Shown: in pieces, positions 12,428 to 23,673 of the stretch
Layout: each line of letters starts with the position of its first letter
Numbering within the stretch: position 1 is the first letter of the stretch
NCBI RefSeq assembly: GCF_020536995.1
Contig: NC_068359.1
Location: 64,954,918 to 65,018,917 of the forward strand
Length of the DNA: 64,000 nt
Reading direction: 5' to 3'
Origin: Dreissena polymorpha
Taxonomy: Eukaryota > Mollusca > Bivalvia > Myida > Dreissenidae
Translations under genes and position numbers: made by a program
Notes under the pieces: generated by a model
Told to the model about the DNA's origin: nothing
What the model saw: only the letters and a program-made list of their open reading frames with translations
The model's database searches: none

Positions 12428-15400
12428 TTATATTTTAAGAACTCTGCACAAAATAACGACCAATAACAATCCAGCAAACGGCCCTTGACTTCTTCTAGCC
12501 AATGAAACCCCTTCGATGTGTTCGCCGAAAATCGCAAGGATTCGGCAAGGTCCGCCGCTTCCGTCGCGCATTTTCATTGGTCCTATAAAAATTGTAGAGT
12601 CATTAATCGGCATTCTGTCCAAATTCGCTACGAATTCAAGTAGAATGACTCCATTGGGCAGGAATTCCTCGTGACAAAGATTTCGGTTGTTGTTCTGACC
12701 TGGATCGCAGCTGTGAGCATCTGTTCCAAAGGCTGTAATAAATAAAGCATGATATTAAAGTATTTCCCGCAATACGAAGTTATGTCATACCGCTGCATTG
12801 GCATCTGTCTGATATAACACTGCCTGATATATTTGTATTTCCGTTCAACAGGAAGTTCTTATATCAGTCGATGATTGGAGGTATGTCATATTATTCGGAA
12901 TCAACTATAAAGAAATCATCTTTTAATAAAATCGAATCAGAATCGAGTAAACATTCAGTTTGATACCAAAATGTAATATATTTTAAACACAAAATGCAAC
13001 TCAAACAGCAAAACAGCATGTTTTACAAATATAAAGAGCAAGTGCTCATGGCGTCATTATTAACACGTTAAACGACAAAAATAATATTCTTTCCCGCTAA
13101 AAATGCAGCTTTTTAGCGATGTTTTCATTATTTCTTAAAAATCGGGAACGTAGAGGTATGATTAACAGAAAAAAGCAGGTTACTGTCTGATATTTTTAGT
13201 AATATATCAGGCTCGGCACGAATAATATATATGAGGAGCGTCGTGAGAAAACCGGGCTTAATGACAAATTTTCGATTTTTTGATTTTTACAGTTTCTAAA
13301 AGTGCAGTCCTTTCTGAGCGTAACGGTATGTTTGTTTTGAGTATCCGATGCAAAACGGCGGAATAATGGGCATTTAATGACGTCACATAATCCGTTGTTT
13401 TTATTTGCTTACGTTATGACGTTATATTTATGACGTCGTGTAATTTTCTTGTAGCACATACCTTTCACTATTTATAAATACTTTTTTATCACTTAACCGG
13501 TAACAACTTACAAAGTTATGATCAAAATATTTATATTTTATATTTTTATTATTCGTAACTACATTTTGTCTCCTAGCAACGATAGAATGTCGGCGATAAG
13601 ACAAGCGTAAAATATCGCGATTGTATACGGCTTGTGGCTAAGTTTGATCCTAAACCAGTCATAATTTGTAAAATCTTACCGGCATAATTATAAATAAATG
13701 TATCAATTTCATGCAACGTTTAAGCCAAATATTATTTTCTAAATCGTTTTCCTTCATTTTACGACAAACTAAATATAGAGCTACCTAAAAAACTCTTAAA
13801 TTTGCGATTTCTACTTGACGTCGAGGGCAGATTGTAGGGTTTGTTTTGTTTAACTTTCATTGTTCCTTTAATGCATAATTCTTCAAAGGGCTTATATATT
13901 ATTATATATCATAATTATCATCATTATTATATTATAACACAACCAATACTATACTTTATGAATGTATTGACGTGCAAAGTATCAGATACAGAGATAATTG
14001 AAAACAATGAAATAGCCTCATAATAGTACACAATATGCAGAACAGTAAGTCATATCTGTTTCTGGTACGTACAGTCGCGTAATGTTCATTAAATACATTA
14101 ACAATATGCACGTCGTCACAAGAGTCAATTTCCAGAGAAATAATCCTTCGACGCTGGTCGGACAAATCGGCTCACGGATAGGCGCAAGTATTGCCGGCGG
14201 TCTGCACTCAATCCAGCAGAGGGAACTGAGTGTGGACGCTCCACATTCTGGAACCGAAATGTCGGGTTTTCCACGATCTGCAATTCCTTCTCTTCTCCGT
14301 CATTTTGATTTTTGCAGTCACAATACCCGGCTTACTTTGGTCAAATCTAAGGTACTGGTACTGCCTGAAAGGTTTAACAAATAAATTAATTTATGCAAGT
14401 AAGCATGACAAAATAATGTAAACAAAATATGTCGACAAAAAATTCTGGGTTAGTAACCGTTACGACATCAATTGTTAAAGCGGGTATATACGATCTTGTC
14501 AAATATTTATTTATTAATATAAAATGTGTAAAAACTTATTATACATATATTTCAATATAAACTAAAATAAAAGTTAAGAAGAACATGTGTCGAAAAATGC
14601 TAAATAAGCCAGAAATTTAATTCTGAAATCGAAAAAGGATGTACAGCCGAATTCGCCAGCATGTATATCATGCATGTACGATGTGAATCTAAATTTAGTT
14701 TAACGGTTCATTTGAAATTCCTGCAGCGATATCGATTCATACGACACACGAACACTTACTAAAAAGACGAATGCATCGGTTATTGTAGGAAAATAATTAC
14801 GAATTATCTTCGTCACAATCGGCTCGGGGCGCTAATTTGTATTTGCTGTGCTTTATGAAATTCATCTTAAATGTATCATTTTTCTTGCATATTGTGTGTT
14901 ATTATAACATATTTGTATCAATATTTTACAATTCAGCACATATAAAAATCGTATATACCCGCTTTCAATTTTTACTTAACATTTGAACATTCAAGTCTGT
15001 AACACGTACTTACATTATTCCTGTAACAGGTTTGAAGTACTATTCCATTGACGCCATGTCCAGGTCGGGTACGAGACTGCCGTGTTGGTAACAGACGATT
15101 GGTCAAAAGGCGCAGTTAATTGTGCGATGTTGGTCGGTCATCACTCGCCACATAAAATAATCCAGAACGTTTATCGGTTCTTGTTCTGCCCTACAATGTA
15201 TATGCCCTGTGTGAAATCTTTATATTTGCACTGCTTATATAATATACATGTATAAACAGGTGAAAAAGCTGCTGAATGATTCACTGTAAAAGTTCTCGTG
15301 CGCAAGCGATATCAGCGAGACAACCGCGCGCGCACAAACACATGCACACGTTATACATGCACATACATACGTTCAAATATAAAATGTACATACCGGGGCG

Positions 15401-18400
15401 ATTGTCTGCATGAATGGAACACGTGTCAGCATCAGACCCGCAATTCTGCAGGGCCCAATCAAGCATAGAAAGGACAGCGTCCGGGCGATGTGAAGTCTTT
15501 CCGTCCATGCCTATCGTTTGGTCCTCGTCAATCAGGAAGTTCAGCTGGCGGGTAATACTGTCTACTCGAACGCCAAAGATCTTGACCTTCCTTAAAGTGA
15601 GGAAATATAGCGGTCCTATCTGGCGAGAATAGTGAGGTAGACTCACGTTCTGGCTAAAATCGAACGTGAAATGCACAAATCTGTCTGGACCTTCATTCGC
15701 CTCCTTACTTTTCCTGATGCAATCGTTGTATGCATCTCTTTCCTGAAAAATAACAATTATTTTTCATATGTTGAACAACTGAACAACGGCTGCAAAGTAA
15801 ACAATTAAACAAGAGCAACACAATTGATGAAGCAATTATTTTGATACATATGATAATACAAATGTATCAGATATATGTTGTTTAGAAGACGTTTGGACAC
15901 GACGAACTTTAAAAAATATTTTGTAAATTCTATAATTATTTCTCATTTACAAAATGCAAAACTATATAATAGTTATATGTCAAACATTATTACATTGTGT
16001 GCCAAAATAATGTGATTCCTGAGCGAGTCTGTAGCTGTCAATTTTTCTTCTTCCATCACAGCATCCATGACACCCCTCCTGAGTTTTTCGCACTTGGCTA
16101 AAACGTCATCACGTGTGCCAGCGATCCGGATGTGCGGTAAACTCGTGCGCCATATTTCCTTTAAGGCGGTAATTTATATGACCCTGGAACCAGCTTCCGT
16201 GCATAATGTCTGGTACTTTTGATGCAGGTCGGTCTTCGTTGTGTCAGATGTTTAGTACACAGTCGGAACGTTGTCTACACCTCTCGGGTCGGCTGGCTGT
16301 GGTAGACCCCGTTCATCCGCATAATTACGTATGAAGTGCACAACGTGCATGGCATCGTCATAACAATTAGCATGCTTTGGCTTTCTTCCACGGTTGCCAT
16401 GAACTCTAGGCGTAAAACCATGTTCTCTGACATGTTGCTGTAATGCTAAAAGCTGGTGCTTACTGATGCCCAAGAACAGCATAAATGTTTTGTTTTACAT
16501 ACGGCACTCCCCTCTACCCTTAACTCCCTTGCTTCCCTCTTTTAGTTGTTTCCCCATCAACGTCTTTCAACAAGGACATTACGTTAAGTTCCTTCTCCCC
16601 TTTGGCCAACGCCCTGATATCTAACAAATGGTTAACAACCGTATAAAAATTAAAAAGTTTAACACACTCATGTTTACAACCGCATCCGTCCGACAGAAGC
16701 TTACGCACTTTAAGAAATGCGTCATCGTGAGCGTCGCCGGTTTTTTTTTAACATCCTCACATTGGTCGCTTTCATCTGCATATTCGTTGCGGACCAGGTA
16801 ATCCCGGACCCTGGAAGCAATAAATACTTCGGGCTCTTCGGTATCAACTAAGGGCGTTTCATCACACAGCACTTCCTGTGAGTTGGCCGGTGTCCGACCA
16901 AAATGGTCCGACACTAAAGATTCTAGTTCCTGAATTTAAGAAAAAATAGAAATGTGTATATTATAGGCCTAATATCATACGTGTTGAAAATAACTTCATA
17001 TGCATGTCAGTAAATTTAATATTAATTTTACTAACTTTCACCATACTGTATGCATAGAAGATTAACTACAGTCTTGAATTAAAATAATAGCGAATGAGCG
17101 ATATTATAACGAACTTATTAATCCTAACAAATAAATGCATGTCATTTAAATATTAAAAATTGTAGTCACAACTGTTAATCTAGATCTTAATTGCATTTTG
17201 GTTTATACTGCGTACATAACAGCTAACTTTAAATGGACATCGCACGGTATTAAGTCACTTAAAAATCATTTAAAAAAGAATCATTTTAGCATGTTGCACT
17301 TTGCTTTTAGGTGATATTGTAGCGCTTACATTTTTATTAAATCACATTAAATCTAGGTAAGGTAGCGTGATTAAAATTCAAAAATATTTAAATAAGAAAT
17401 AACATGCATGCAACTATCTGCAAATGATTAATACTACGAGTTAATAAAAACGTTCCGGTGCTGGGAATCGTACTACCGAATTTCAATTTCTTAGCGCTTC
17501 AATGCATCCATTACACCATAGGCTCAGCTGACCTTCACAAAAAAAATAAGGTTCATATATAAACAATAATTATAAATTGAAAACAAAAAACAATAATTAT
17601 TAAATGAAAACAAAGAAACGACCATTTTGAAATGTCAAAACTAATGATAATCATATTTTTCTTCTAACAACGTACACTAATATTCGTTGCTCGTTTAAGC
17701 AATGTTAGTATTTATTTAATTGTCTATCATAACACCACTATTCGTTGCTCGTTTACGCAATGTTTGTATTTATTTAAATATGCTTGCAAACTACAAATGT
17801 ACAGAAATAATACAGTTTTATAACGCATTTAAAAACTATCATGGCTTTCAATTTGGCTAAAGCAGTTTACTAATTTCTTAGCGCTATTGAACAAAACTGC
17901 AACATAATGTTTTACTTTCACTTCAGACGGTTCGTGTTATTGAAGCGATAGAAATTAACATATTTCAAACAGAAACTTTCATACGTGTAACACTACAATC
18001 ATGAGCTACCAAATACTAACCTCCATTTATTCATCCATCATGTTATTCCGAAAATCACAACAATTCCGCGAATAACTATTTTTAAACCAAACACTAAAAT
18101 ATTTCCCGGGTAAAACAATGACGTCGGTCAAAGCGGGTTTTCCCCATAACGTCATCAATGTCATTTAGCCCGGTTTTCTCACGGCGCGCCTCATATATTA
18201 TTTTAAGCCTTGTCTGATATATAACAAAAGATCAGGCAGTAACCTCTTATTCTCTATGTACGGGGGGATAGGATGGTTTCAGGAATGTTCGTCAAGCCGT
18301 CGGATTTATTGTCCGGGGCATATCTTCAAAACCATTAGAGCTAACCAGCTCAAACTTTAAATATAGATACAAACTCCAGGCAGCTACTATCGATAACCAC

Positions 18401-21400
18401 TGCCATTACAATAAAGTCCTTCAATATCTGGATGAATCATTTTATGATTTACAAAACAAAGCATAATTGCAATTAAAAAAGTTTCATTGTTCATAAGCAT
18501 ATTTTTAGTGCTTATACTTGTTGAGCATATTAGTATATTTTCATCAAATTAATATTTGAGTTAGGTTTATGCATTATTGCCCCGAATATTAAAAAAACTG
18601 AAATACTAACAATATGAGTCGCGTTATGGGAAAAGGGGGCTTAATGCATGTCCGCACATGCTAATCATGGCCTACAGGTAAACTCACAATAAAAGCTGAA
18701 AGTGTCGTCCCTGATTAGCCTGTCTTTACTGGATCGGCTAATCTGGGCTAATATTTACGCATATGCATTAAGCCCAGTTTTCTCAAAACGAAGCGCAACT
18801 CACCTTTGATTTGTCGGTTATGCATGAGCCAACGAGCGGCCATGGGCTCCACGCCAGCGTTGTGGTAGCTGCTCATATTACTAGGCGTCTCGGTGCCGTA
18901 GAAGAGCTTCGCGTCCGGGTAGAGCTTATGCTTCCCAGTGTTCATCATCACGATGCCACCTTGCGGTACCTTGCCGTATTGCTTCTCCCAGACCTATTGA
19001 CAGTGAGACGGAAAACGGCTATAAAAGCTTGTAAAATGCTAGTACCGCAATTCTGTAAAACACAATTTCGGCGTACCGTATGCATTATAGTACAAAAGCC
19101 TATCCCTCGTCATTTAATGATCATTTATCATCAACAGCAACATCATCATCCCCTTCGTCTTCGTAGTCTAGGACGTCATCACCATTATTATCAACAACAA
19201 AATCAGTATTCATCTGAGCATCATCTTTATTCTCATCATCATCAAACTCGTCGTCGTCGTCGTCGTCGTACGATTATCACATACAACAACATTTTGGTCA
19301 CCATACTAATTGTCATCACCGTATTAAGCATTATTAAACTCATGCACCACTGCATGATCATGCACACTAAAAATGGAACACACTATGATACCATACTAAA
19401 GTAAGGTTGACACAAATGCTTTCCTATGTTATTTCGTACCGCAGTTTGGTGTTCAACTAAAATGCATCATCAATAATGACTTTTCTTATTCGCATACTCG
19501 TCAAAACTGTATTTTCATCTCTAAAAAAGTGTTGCGTTTAAAAAATTACATTAAACTGCATCCGTCGATGCATGCATATACTTCATTCATAAGTATTTAC
19601 GTTCTCAGACGAAAAGATTTTCAAATAAAAACACGTACAAGAATGTCTTCAATGGTCAGCAGGTAGTCTGGGATCTTGGATGCTTTGTTCTTGATGTCAA
19701 TCATTACGCCGGGACCCACTAGCTGCTCCGGCGGAATCTCATGCAGGTGCGCGCGGCCCTGGCTGTAGTGCGCAGGCGCGTCGACATGCGTACTTCCGTG
19801 CTCGAACACGCCGAACCAGTTGATTTCCACCCTGATGAAATATAAACGAACATTTCTTCAAATAAGGAGAGATTATTCAGGGATTATTGGATTACACGTA
19901 GCCATTTTTTTTTTGTATTTGGCTCGGTCACAACTCAATGTAAATAACTTCGCCAGTATTGGCAGATCTATCAATATGGCACTTAGTAGATTTCATGTTT
20001 ACGTACATGTAAATTAAATTAGGGCCTACATTGGATAACACTTTGTCAGTGTGTTGTTTACATCCCCATACATTCTACCCTAGTCAACCCTACACAAAAG
20101 GCACACACATATCACGCCAAATTGATCGATATCGGAAATATCAGATTAATAATTTCTGCAGCCATTACGAAATATTTACTCAAAGTTGGAAAAACACGAG
20201 TTAGAAATTGAGAATTTTTTTTATTTCACACATTTTGGCGGTAGAAACAATCCGAAAGAGAATCACTTGTGTGTCATTCAATTTCGTGTAGTAAGCCATA
20301 ATTTTACGTCATTGCAAAAGTGTCGTCCATTCTGTTGTGGAAAAAATATTATTTGAGTGCAGAATCGTTGTCATAAATACTAACAATTAATATATGTTTA
20401 ATGTGTTTTATTGTTTGATTTATTTTTTTATAATTTAGTTGACACAGATCCATATAAACGAGAGTGACATTATTAAACAAATTAAGATTTAATCGAACTT
20501 CATTGAAATGATAAAGTTGTCAGTGGTACTCTACATAATTCAACATCTTGATTGAAAATAATTTAACCTTTAAATGGTGATTGAGGCACTTAAACCCATG
20601 TAAGCGTATAACTAAGCGTATCGAATGGCAAGCGTTTCGACGCATAATCCAAAGAAACTAGGTTTGTCATGAAAATCTAGGTTCTCAGAATGAGAACCTA
20701 GGTTCTCGCTTGAAGATTGCACATGGCTGCCAGAACCCAAGTTTTTATTCGATATCCTAGGTTTTCACGAGAACCTAGGTTCTCATGAGAAACTGGGTTT
20801 TTCATGAGAACCTAGGTTCTCATTTGAAAACCAAGGCTCTGGTAAGAACCTAGGTTCTCAGAATGAGAATTTAGGTTCTCATGAAAAACCTAGTTTCTTG
20901 GGATTATGCGTCGAACCGCTTGCCATAGTATCGTCCATTTGACTGCACGGATATAGGCCAATACAGTGACAATACGTTCTCTTCTTGATCAATAAACGAG
21001 TTATAAGACGAGAATGCGCGATGTGTTTATCCAAGTATCTTAAGAAATACATATCAGTAACATTTCAAGAGACCATTAAGCAATGTTTTTTCTTTCGGCA
21101 ATGTTTTTAACTCAATTTGTTTATCTTCATCAACACTCAAATGAAAGTGATCCTTCGAACAAAAACGTAGACTTTAATTCCAAATATTGCAATTTTAATC
21201 ACACGTGAGTCTCCTTCTGTGAAAACTTGGCTTAATAAATGTGTGTAAGCCGTCGTCCGAGATTAGCGTGTGCAGTACGCACAGGCTCATCTTGTGCGAC
21301 ACGTTAAGCACGTGATTTATGTAAAGTTTTAACAGAACGCGAGCCATATTATCAGCATTCCTATTTCGAAACCACTTACCAGGCTTTCAGTGATGGATCG

Positions 21401-21564
21401 TACCCGCGATGCATGATGGTAAAATTAAACACGGGAAACGTGCCTCCAGGCCCAACGGGTGGGTACAGCACATCCGGGCCGTAAATGTGGGTCAGGTCAA
21501 CCACCTTTGCGTATGCGCTATTCGAATACAACACCACCATCAGCAGCGGTAACAACAGCAACAT
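12428..21564 (-). CDS. secreted cyclase-family hydrolase, kynurenine formamidase / isatin hydrolase-like (copy 1)
   Basis: Predicted metal-dependent amide or lactam hydrolase; the substrate cannot be told from sequence. Coding exons: 21380-21564, 19639-19831, 18804-18993, 12428-12732, all with GT-AG borders and phases 2, 0, 1, giving 290 residues. Residues 1-19 are a signal peptide (cleavage likely after AYA). The family motif is HGSTHVDAPAHY, with ligands H73, H77, D79 and H83. H210 and E222 match the second metal-binding pair in position and spacing. A GSGGPCR segment near the end is also typical. The last ~18 residues are hydrophobic and could be a membrane or GPI-anchor signal. The start is the only ATG before the signal peptide; upstream codons aligning with copy 2's earlier ATGs are GTA and ATC. 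Introns are 1548, 645 and 6071 bases; intron 3 is enlarged by a transposon. Function is inferred from the family only. Confidence 0.88.
14125..16914 (-). pseudogene. broken transposon gene, HADN-P-GQNKN family (DUF7869-like, putative transposase)
   Basis: Multi-exon gene. N-terminal part 16914-16520 has CGCKHEC and KGEKELNV. Then 16482 to about 16010 holds ISKHQLLALQQHVREHGFTP, HGNRGRKPKHA, SHTTKTD-like and AKCEKLRRGVMDAV. An exon at about 15744-15373 ends HADNRPG at a GTATGT donor. The next begins at an acceptor near 15190 and continues GQNKNR, then YFMWRVMT. A last exon at about 14274-14125 has GLSADRRQYL and FVRPASKDYFSGN before the stop. I recall this order from a family widespread in invertebrate genomes and annotated in Pfam as DUF7869; a transposase role is suspected, not shown. 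Broken: in-frame stops near 16250 and 16160, and a one-base frameshift just after GQNKNR near 15175, followed by another in-frame stop. Confidence 0.68.
14479..14963 (-). repeat. 485-bp TTAA-type MITE (family II), nested in the 5 kb transposon
   Basis: Inverted ends AGCGGGTATATACGAT; TTAA on the left, TTCA (a one-base change) on the right. It is the reverse complement of the copy at 32840-33324 and has the same length, with very few differences seen along its course. No coding capacity. Confidence 0.85.
17446..17530 (-). other. tRNA-like fragment
   Basis: On the minus strand, TGGTGTAATGGATGCAT looks like an A-box region and GGTAGTACGATTCCC like a degraded B box. The stems do not close into a functional cloverleaf. 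Probably a tRNA pseudogene or SINE fragment inside the 5 kb transposon. Confidence 0.3.
18615..18802. repeat. family I MITE abutting the exon 3 splice donor (hydrolase copy 1)
   Basis: Left terminus TATGAGTCGCGTT; right part GCATTAAGCCCAGTTTTCTC. Its right end runs into the intron 3 donor of the hydrolase gene, so the donor GTGAGT lies at or inside the element's terminus. The matching element of copy 2 lies at 30804-31004, so the insertion predates the gene duplication. Confidence 0.7.
19110..19275 (+). repeat. low-complexity ATC/CGT triplet tract in intron 2
   Basis: Imperfect CATCAT-type repeats followed by a CGT run at about 19249-19268. Present in intron 2 of copy 1 but not in the short (149-base) intron 2 of copy 2. 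The open frame across it has no protein signature. Confidence 0.75.
20625..20926. repeat. 302-bp inverted-repeat element with internal AACCTAGGTT palindromes
   Basis: Ends ATGGCAAGCG, then CGACGCATAATCC, and their complement. Between them several copies of GAACCTAGGTTCTC, itself a perfect palindrome, alternate with variants. Located in intron 1 of hydrolase copy 1 and not evident in intron 1 of copy 2. Likely a non-autonomous DNA element. Confidence 0.7.
21205..21345. repeat. degraded family I MITE in intron 1 (copy 1)
   Basis: Contains GTGAAAACTTGGCTTAAT and a GATTAGCGTGTGCAGT / ACGCACAGGCTCATC hairpin. It ends about 35 bases from the exon 1 donor. The orthologous insertion in copy 2 lies at 34075-34214, so it also predates the duplication. 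Confidence 0.6.
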
Positions 21565-21983
21565 GATCACTTTGACGTCGATTGCGCAGCTCAGATTGGG
21601 TACTCACGGCTTCGTATGCGACGCGAAAAAACTCCGCTTGCGTTTACAGCTTATTCAGATTCACACTTCAAAGTAATATTATCTCTTGCTTTTTAATAAT
21701 AATGTGAGCAAATGAATTTGAAAGCATGCAGCCTCAGTTTTTTATCCGTGCATATACATTTTCACCCAGATGTGCCTTCTTCAATACTAAAAAATAACTG
21801 ATGTCGACCGAAAATGCAAATCATGATTTAAAGCCTTAAAGCTTCTCTCTCAGTCTACATTCAGATGCGTTAATTTTTTTTTTTAAAGTATATACACATG
21901 TACTATTCAAACAATGTTGGTGCGGGAGCGACTCAACAAGCCGTAGGCTTTAAATGAAATCGAGCTCGAATAAATAGGCTTAA
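21565..21983 (-). promoter_or_regulatory. 5' flank of hydrolase copy 1
   Basis: Region upstream of the predicted start, alignable with the flank of copy 2. At about 21658-21712 there is one copy of the unit (GATTCACACTTCAAAG..., AATAATAATG) that is repeated six times upstream of copy 2. No TATA box or start site can be assigned with confidence. Confidence 0.4.
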
Positions 21984-22188
21984 CCCTTTGCATGCTGGGA
22001 AATTTTTCGTCTGCTAAAATGGTGTCTGCTAAATTTCAAAAATTAGCATTTTCTCCGATTTTTTTCAAAGAATACTATCAGAATAGCAAACAGTTTGGAT
22101 CCTGATGAGACGCCACGTTCTGTGGCGTCTCATCTGGATCCAAACTGTTTGCACAGGCCTTCAAAATTCGGTTCCCGCACTGAAAGGG
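21984..22188 (+). repeat. short TTAA-flanked inverted-repeat element, family IV
   Basis: Clean TTAA on both sides, ends CCCTTTGCATGC and GCACTGAAAGGG. The central palindrome runs from GCAAACAGTTTGGATCC to GGATCCAAACTGTTTGC with GATGAGACGCCACG in the arm. About 205 bases, no coding capacity. Confidence 0.85.
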
Positions 22189-23560
22189 TTAAACAAAAAC
22201 ATTAAATTTCTCGTTGTCATCTTCGCCATACCGTTTGTTATTAAACGAGTGAAGAATATGTTTAGCGGACAAAGCCCTCTAAATGTTCAGACCATAATTA
22301 AATAATCAAATTTATATAGAAATTACCATGTCATGCTTAAAACCGGATTAACGCCCTCGTTTCGCTCATGTGTTATATATGCAGAGAATAGCGCCAGTAC
22401 CATACCCCTGTCACGATTTCTCAAACACATGGGAATAACATATATGTGAACACACAATAAATATTAATTAAGTGCTTACTTTTATATCGCTGTTTTCGCT
22501 GAATTAAATTGTTTTCAGTATTTTAGTAAAACATACATATTTTTTAATGTTATCGGTGTTTAAATTGCGTCTTATTTGCATTACCCGAAATGTATAAAAA
22601 ATATGTGTGAACTTTACCACATAAATTTAAGTTTTTAATAATACGAATTATTAACATACGCGACGTCAGTCATTTATTTTTAAAGCAGAATGTTTACGCT
22701 GGCGGTCAATAGCATTTTAAGTGATGCAGCAACACTAAGCCTTTCCATGTAAATTCTTTAAAAGACAACTTTTTACAGAATGAAAACAATACAAATCAGT
22801 AAACCACGCTGCTTTAACAAACAATTTTAATCCCAACCAACGTGCGAAGTTAAGTAACTAAACGACGATATTTGATAACGTGTTTGTATTGACGGGCAAA
22901 GAAAGTGTGACATGTAAATGTTCAGACATACAACTTAAGATCAGTTAAAAGAACAACCATGTTTCAACCAGGTGAACGTGTATGTTTCAACATTAGGTAT
23001 TCATGACTTAGCTTGTGCGATTTTGGTTCCAGAAGATTTGTGCAAACAAACGAATATTTACTCGTATTACTTTGTCTTGTTTTGATTCATCTTTAAACGA
23101 AACATTGTGTACCTATTCGTAAGAGGTCGATTGTTAAATACTATGGTTTGGGTTACAAGTTTGCTTTTCTTAACCAAATAGAATCTAGGTATTAATATTT
23201 ACTATTTATGTTTAACAGTCTCGTACATGAGGCCGACTAGTAGATCATGCGCATTATGTAATGGAATTTTGAACCCGGGACCCGTATTGAAAATATCTAT
23301 TTTCTTTTCAGAAAATATAACGGCCCCTTGAAATAACAGCCATATCTTATAGTATATTAATCAAACATTACAGAAAATGTGTTGGATTCATGGTTGATGT
23401 TATCAACAATCAACTTTCTATTTGTGAAATCTACACGGGGTCTGTGTATATGACTCCGCCGTCGTACCGTTTGTCTTATAGAAAGTGTCCAAATGCGAAC
23501 CAAGGGAGATGACAGAAGTGATAACAAAGAATGTTTTCGCAAAGCGAGTAAGTTCTCTTT
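22189..23560. other. upstream flank of copy 1, shared with copy 2 to about 23.1 kb
   Basis: Aligns with 35100-35650, for example around GTATGTTTCAACATTAGGTA. From about 23440 a stretch containing TTTTCGCAAAGCGAGTAA matches 47030-47145. No gene recognised. Confidence 0.55.
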
Positions 23561-23673
23561 TATGTTTTATATTCCATTACATTTTATGACATACATAAAT
23601 TGTTTATCATCTAACCATTTAGAATAAAAACAAACACATTTGTTTAGGTGTCATGACAAGCAGGGTATTTTAT
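23561..23673 (-). repeat. split direct repeat A1 of the fossil retrotransposon
   Basis: About 110 bases, matching 24778-24888 nearly base for base (GTCATGACAAGCAGGGTATT at the inner end). Its outer edge coincides with the edge of the element. Confidence 0.8.

Larger units (their letters stand above)
13229..18196 (-). mobile_element. ~5 kb terminal-inverted-repeat DNA transposon with a HADN/GQNKN-type gene
   Basis: Inverted ends at 13229-13266 and 18160-18196 read ATATGAGG.GCG.CGTGAG, then AAAACCGGGCTTAATGACA with few mismatches. The outer flanks (13177-13228 and 18197-18245) are also inverted repeats, so either the TIR is about 90 bases long or the element landed in the centre of a small palindromic element. 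It lies wholly in intron 3 of hydrolase copy 1 and is missing from the matching intron of copy 2. It carries one broken gene on the minus strand and a nested 485-bp element at 14479. The termini resemble those of the abundant family I MITE. Confidence 0.7.

Noticed and set aside
18811-19404. 197-residue plus-strand open frame
   Set aside because: Antisense to exon 3 of the hydrolase gene, then a triplet-repeat tract; no family signature.
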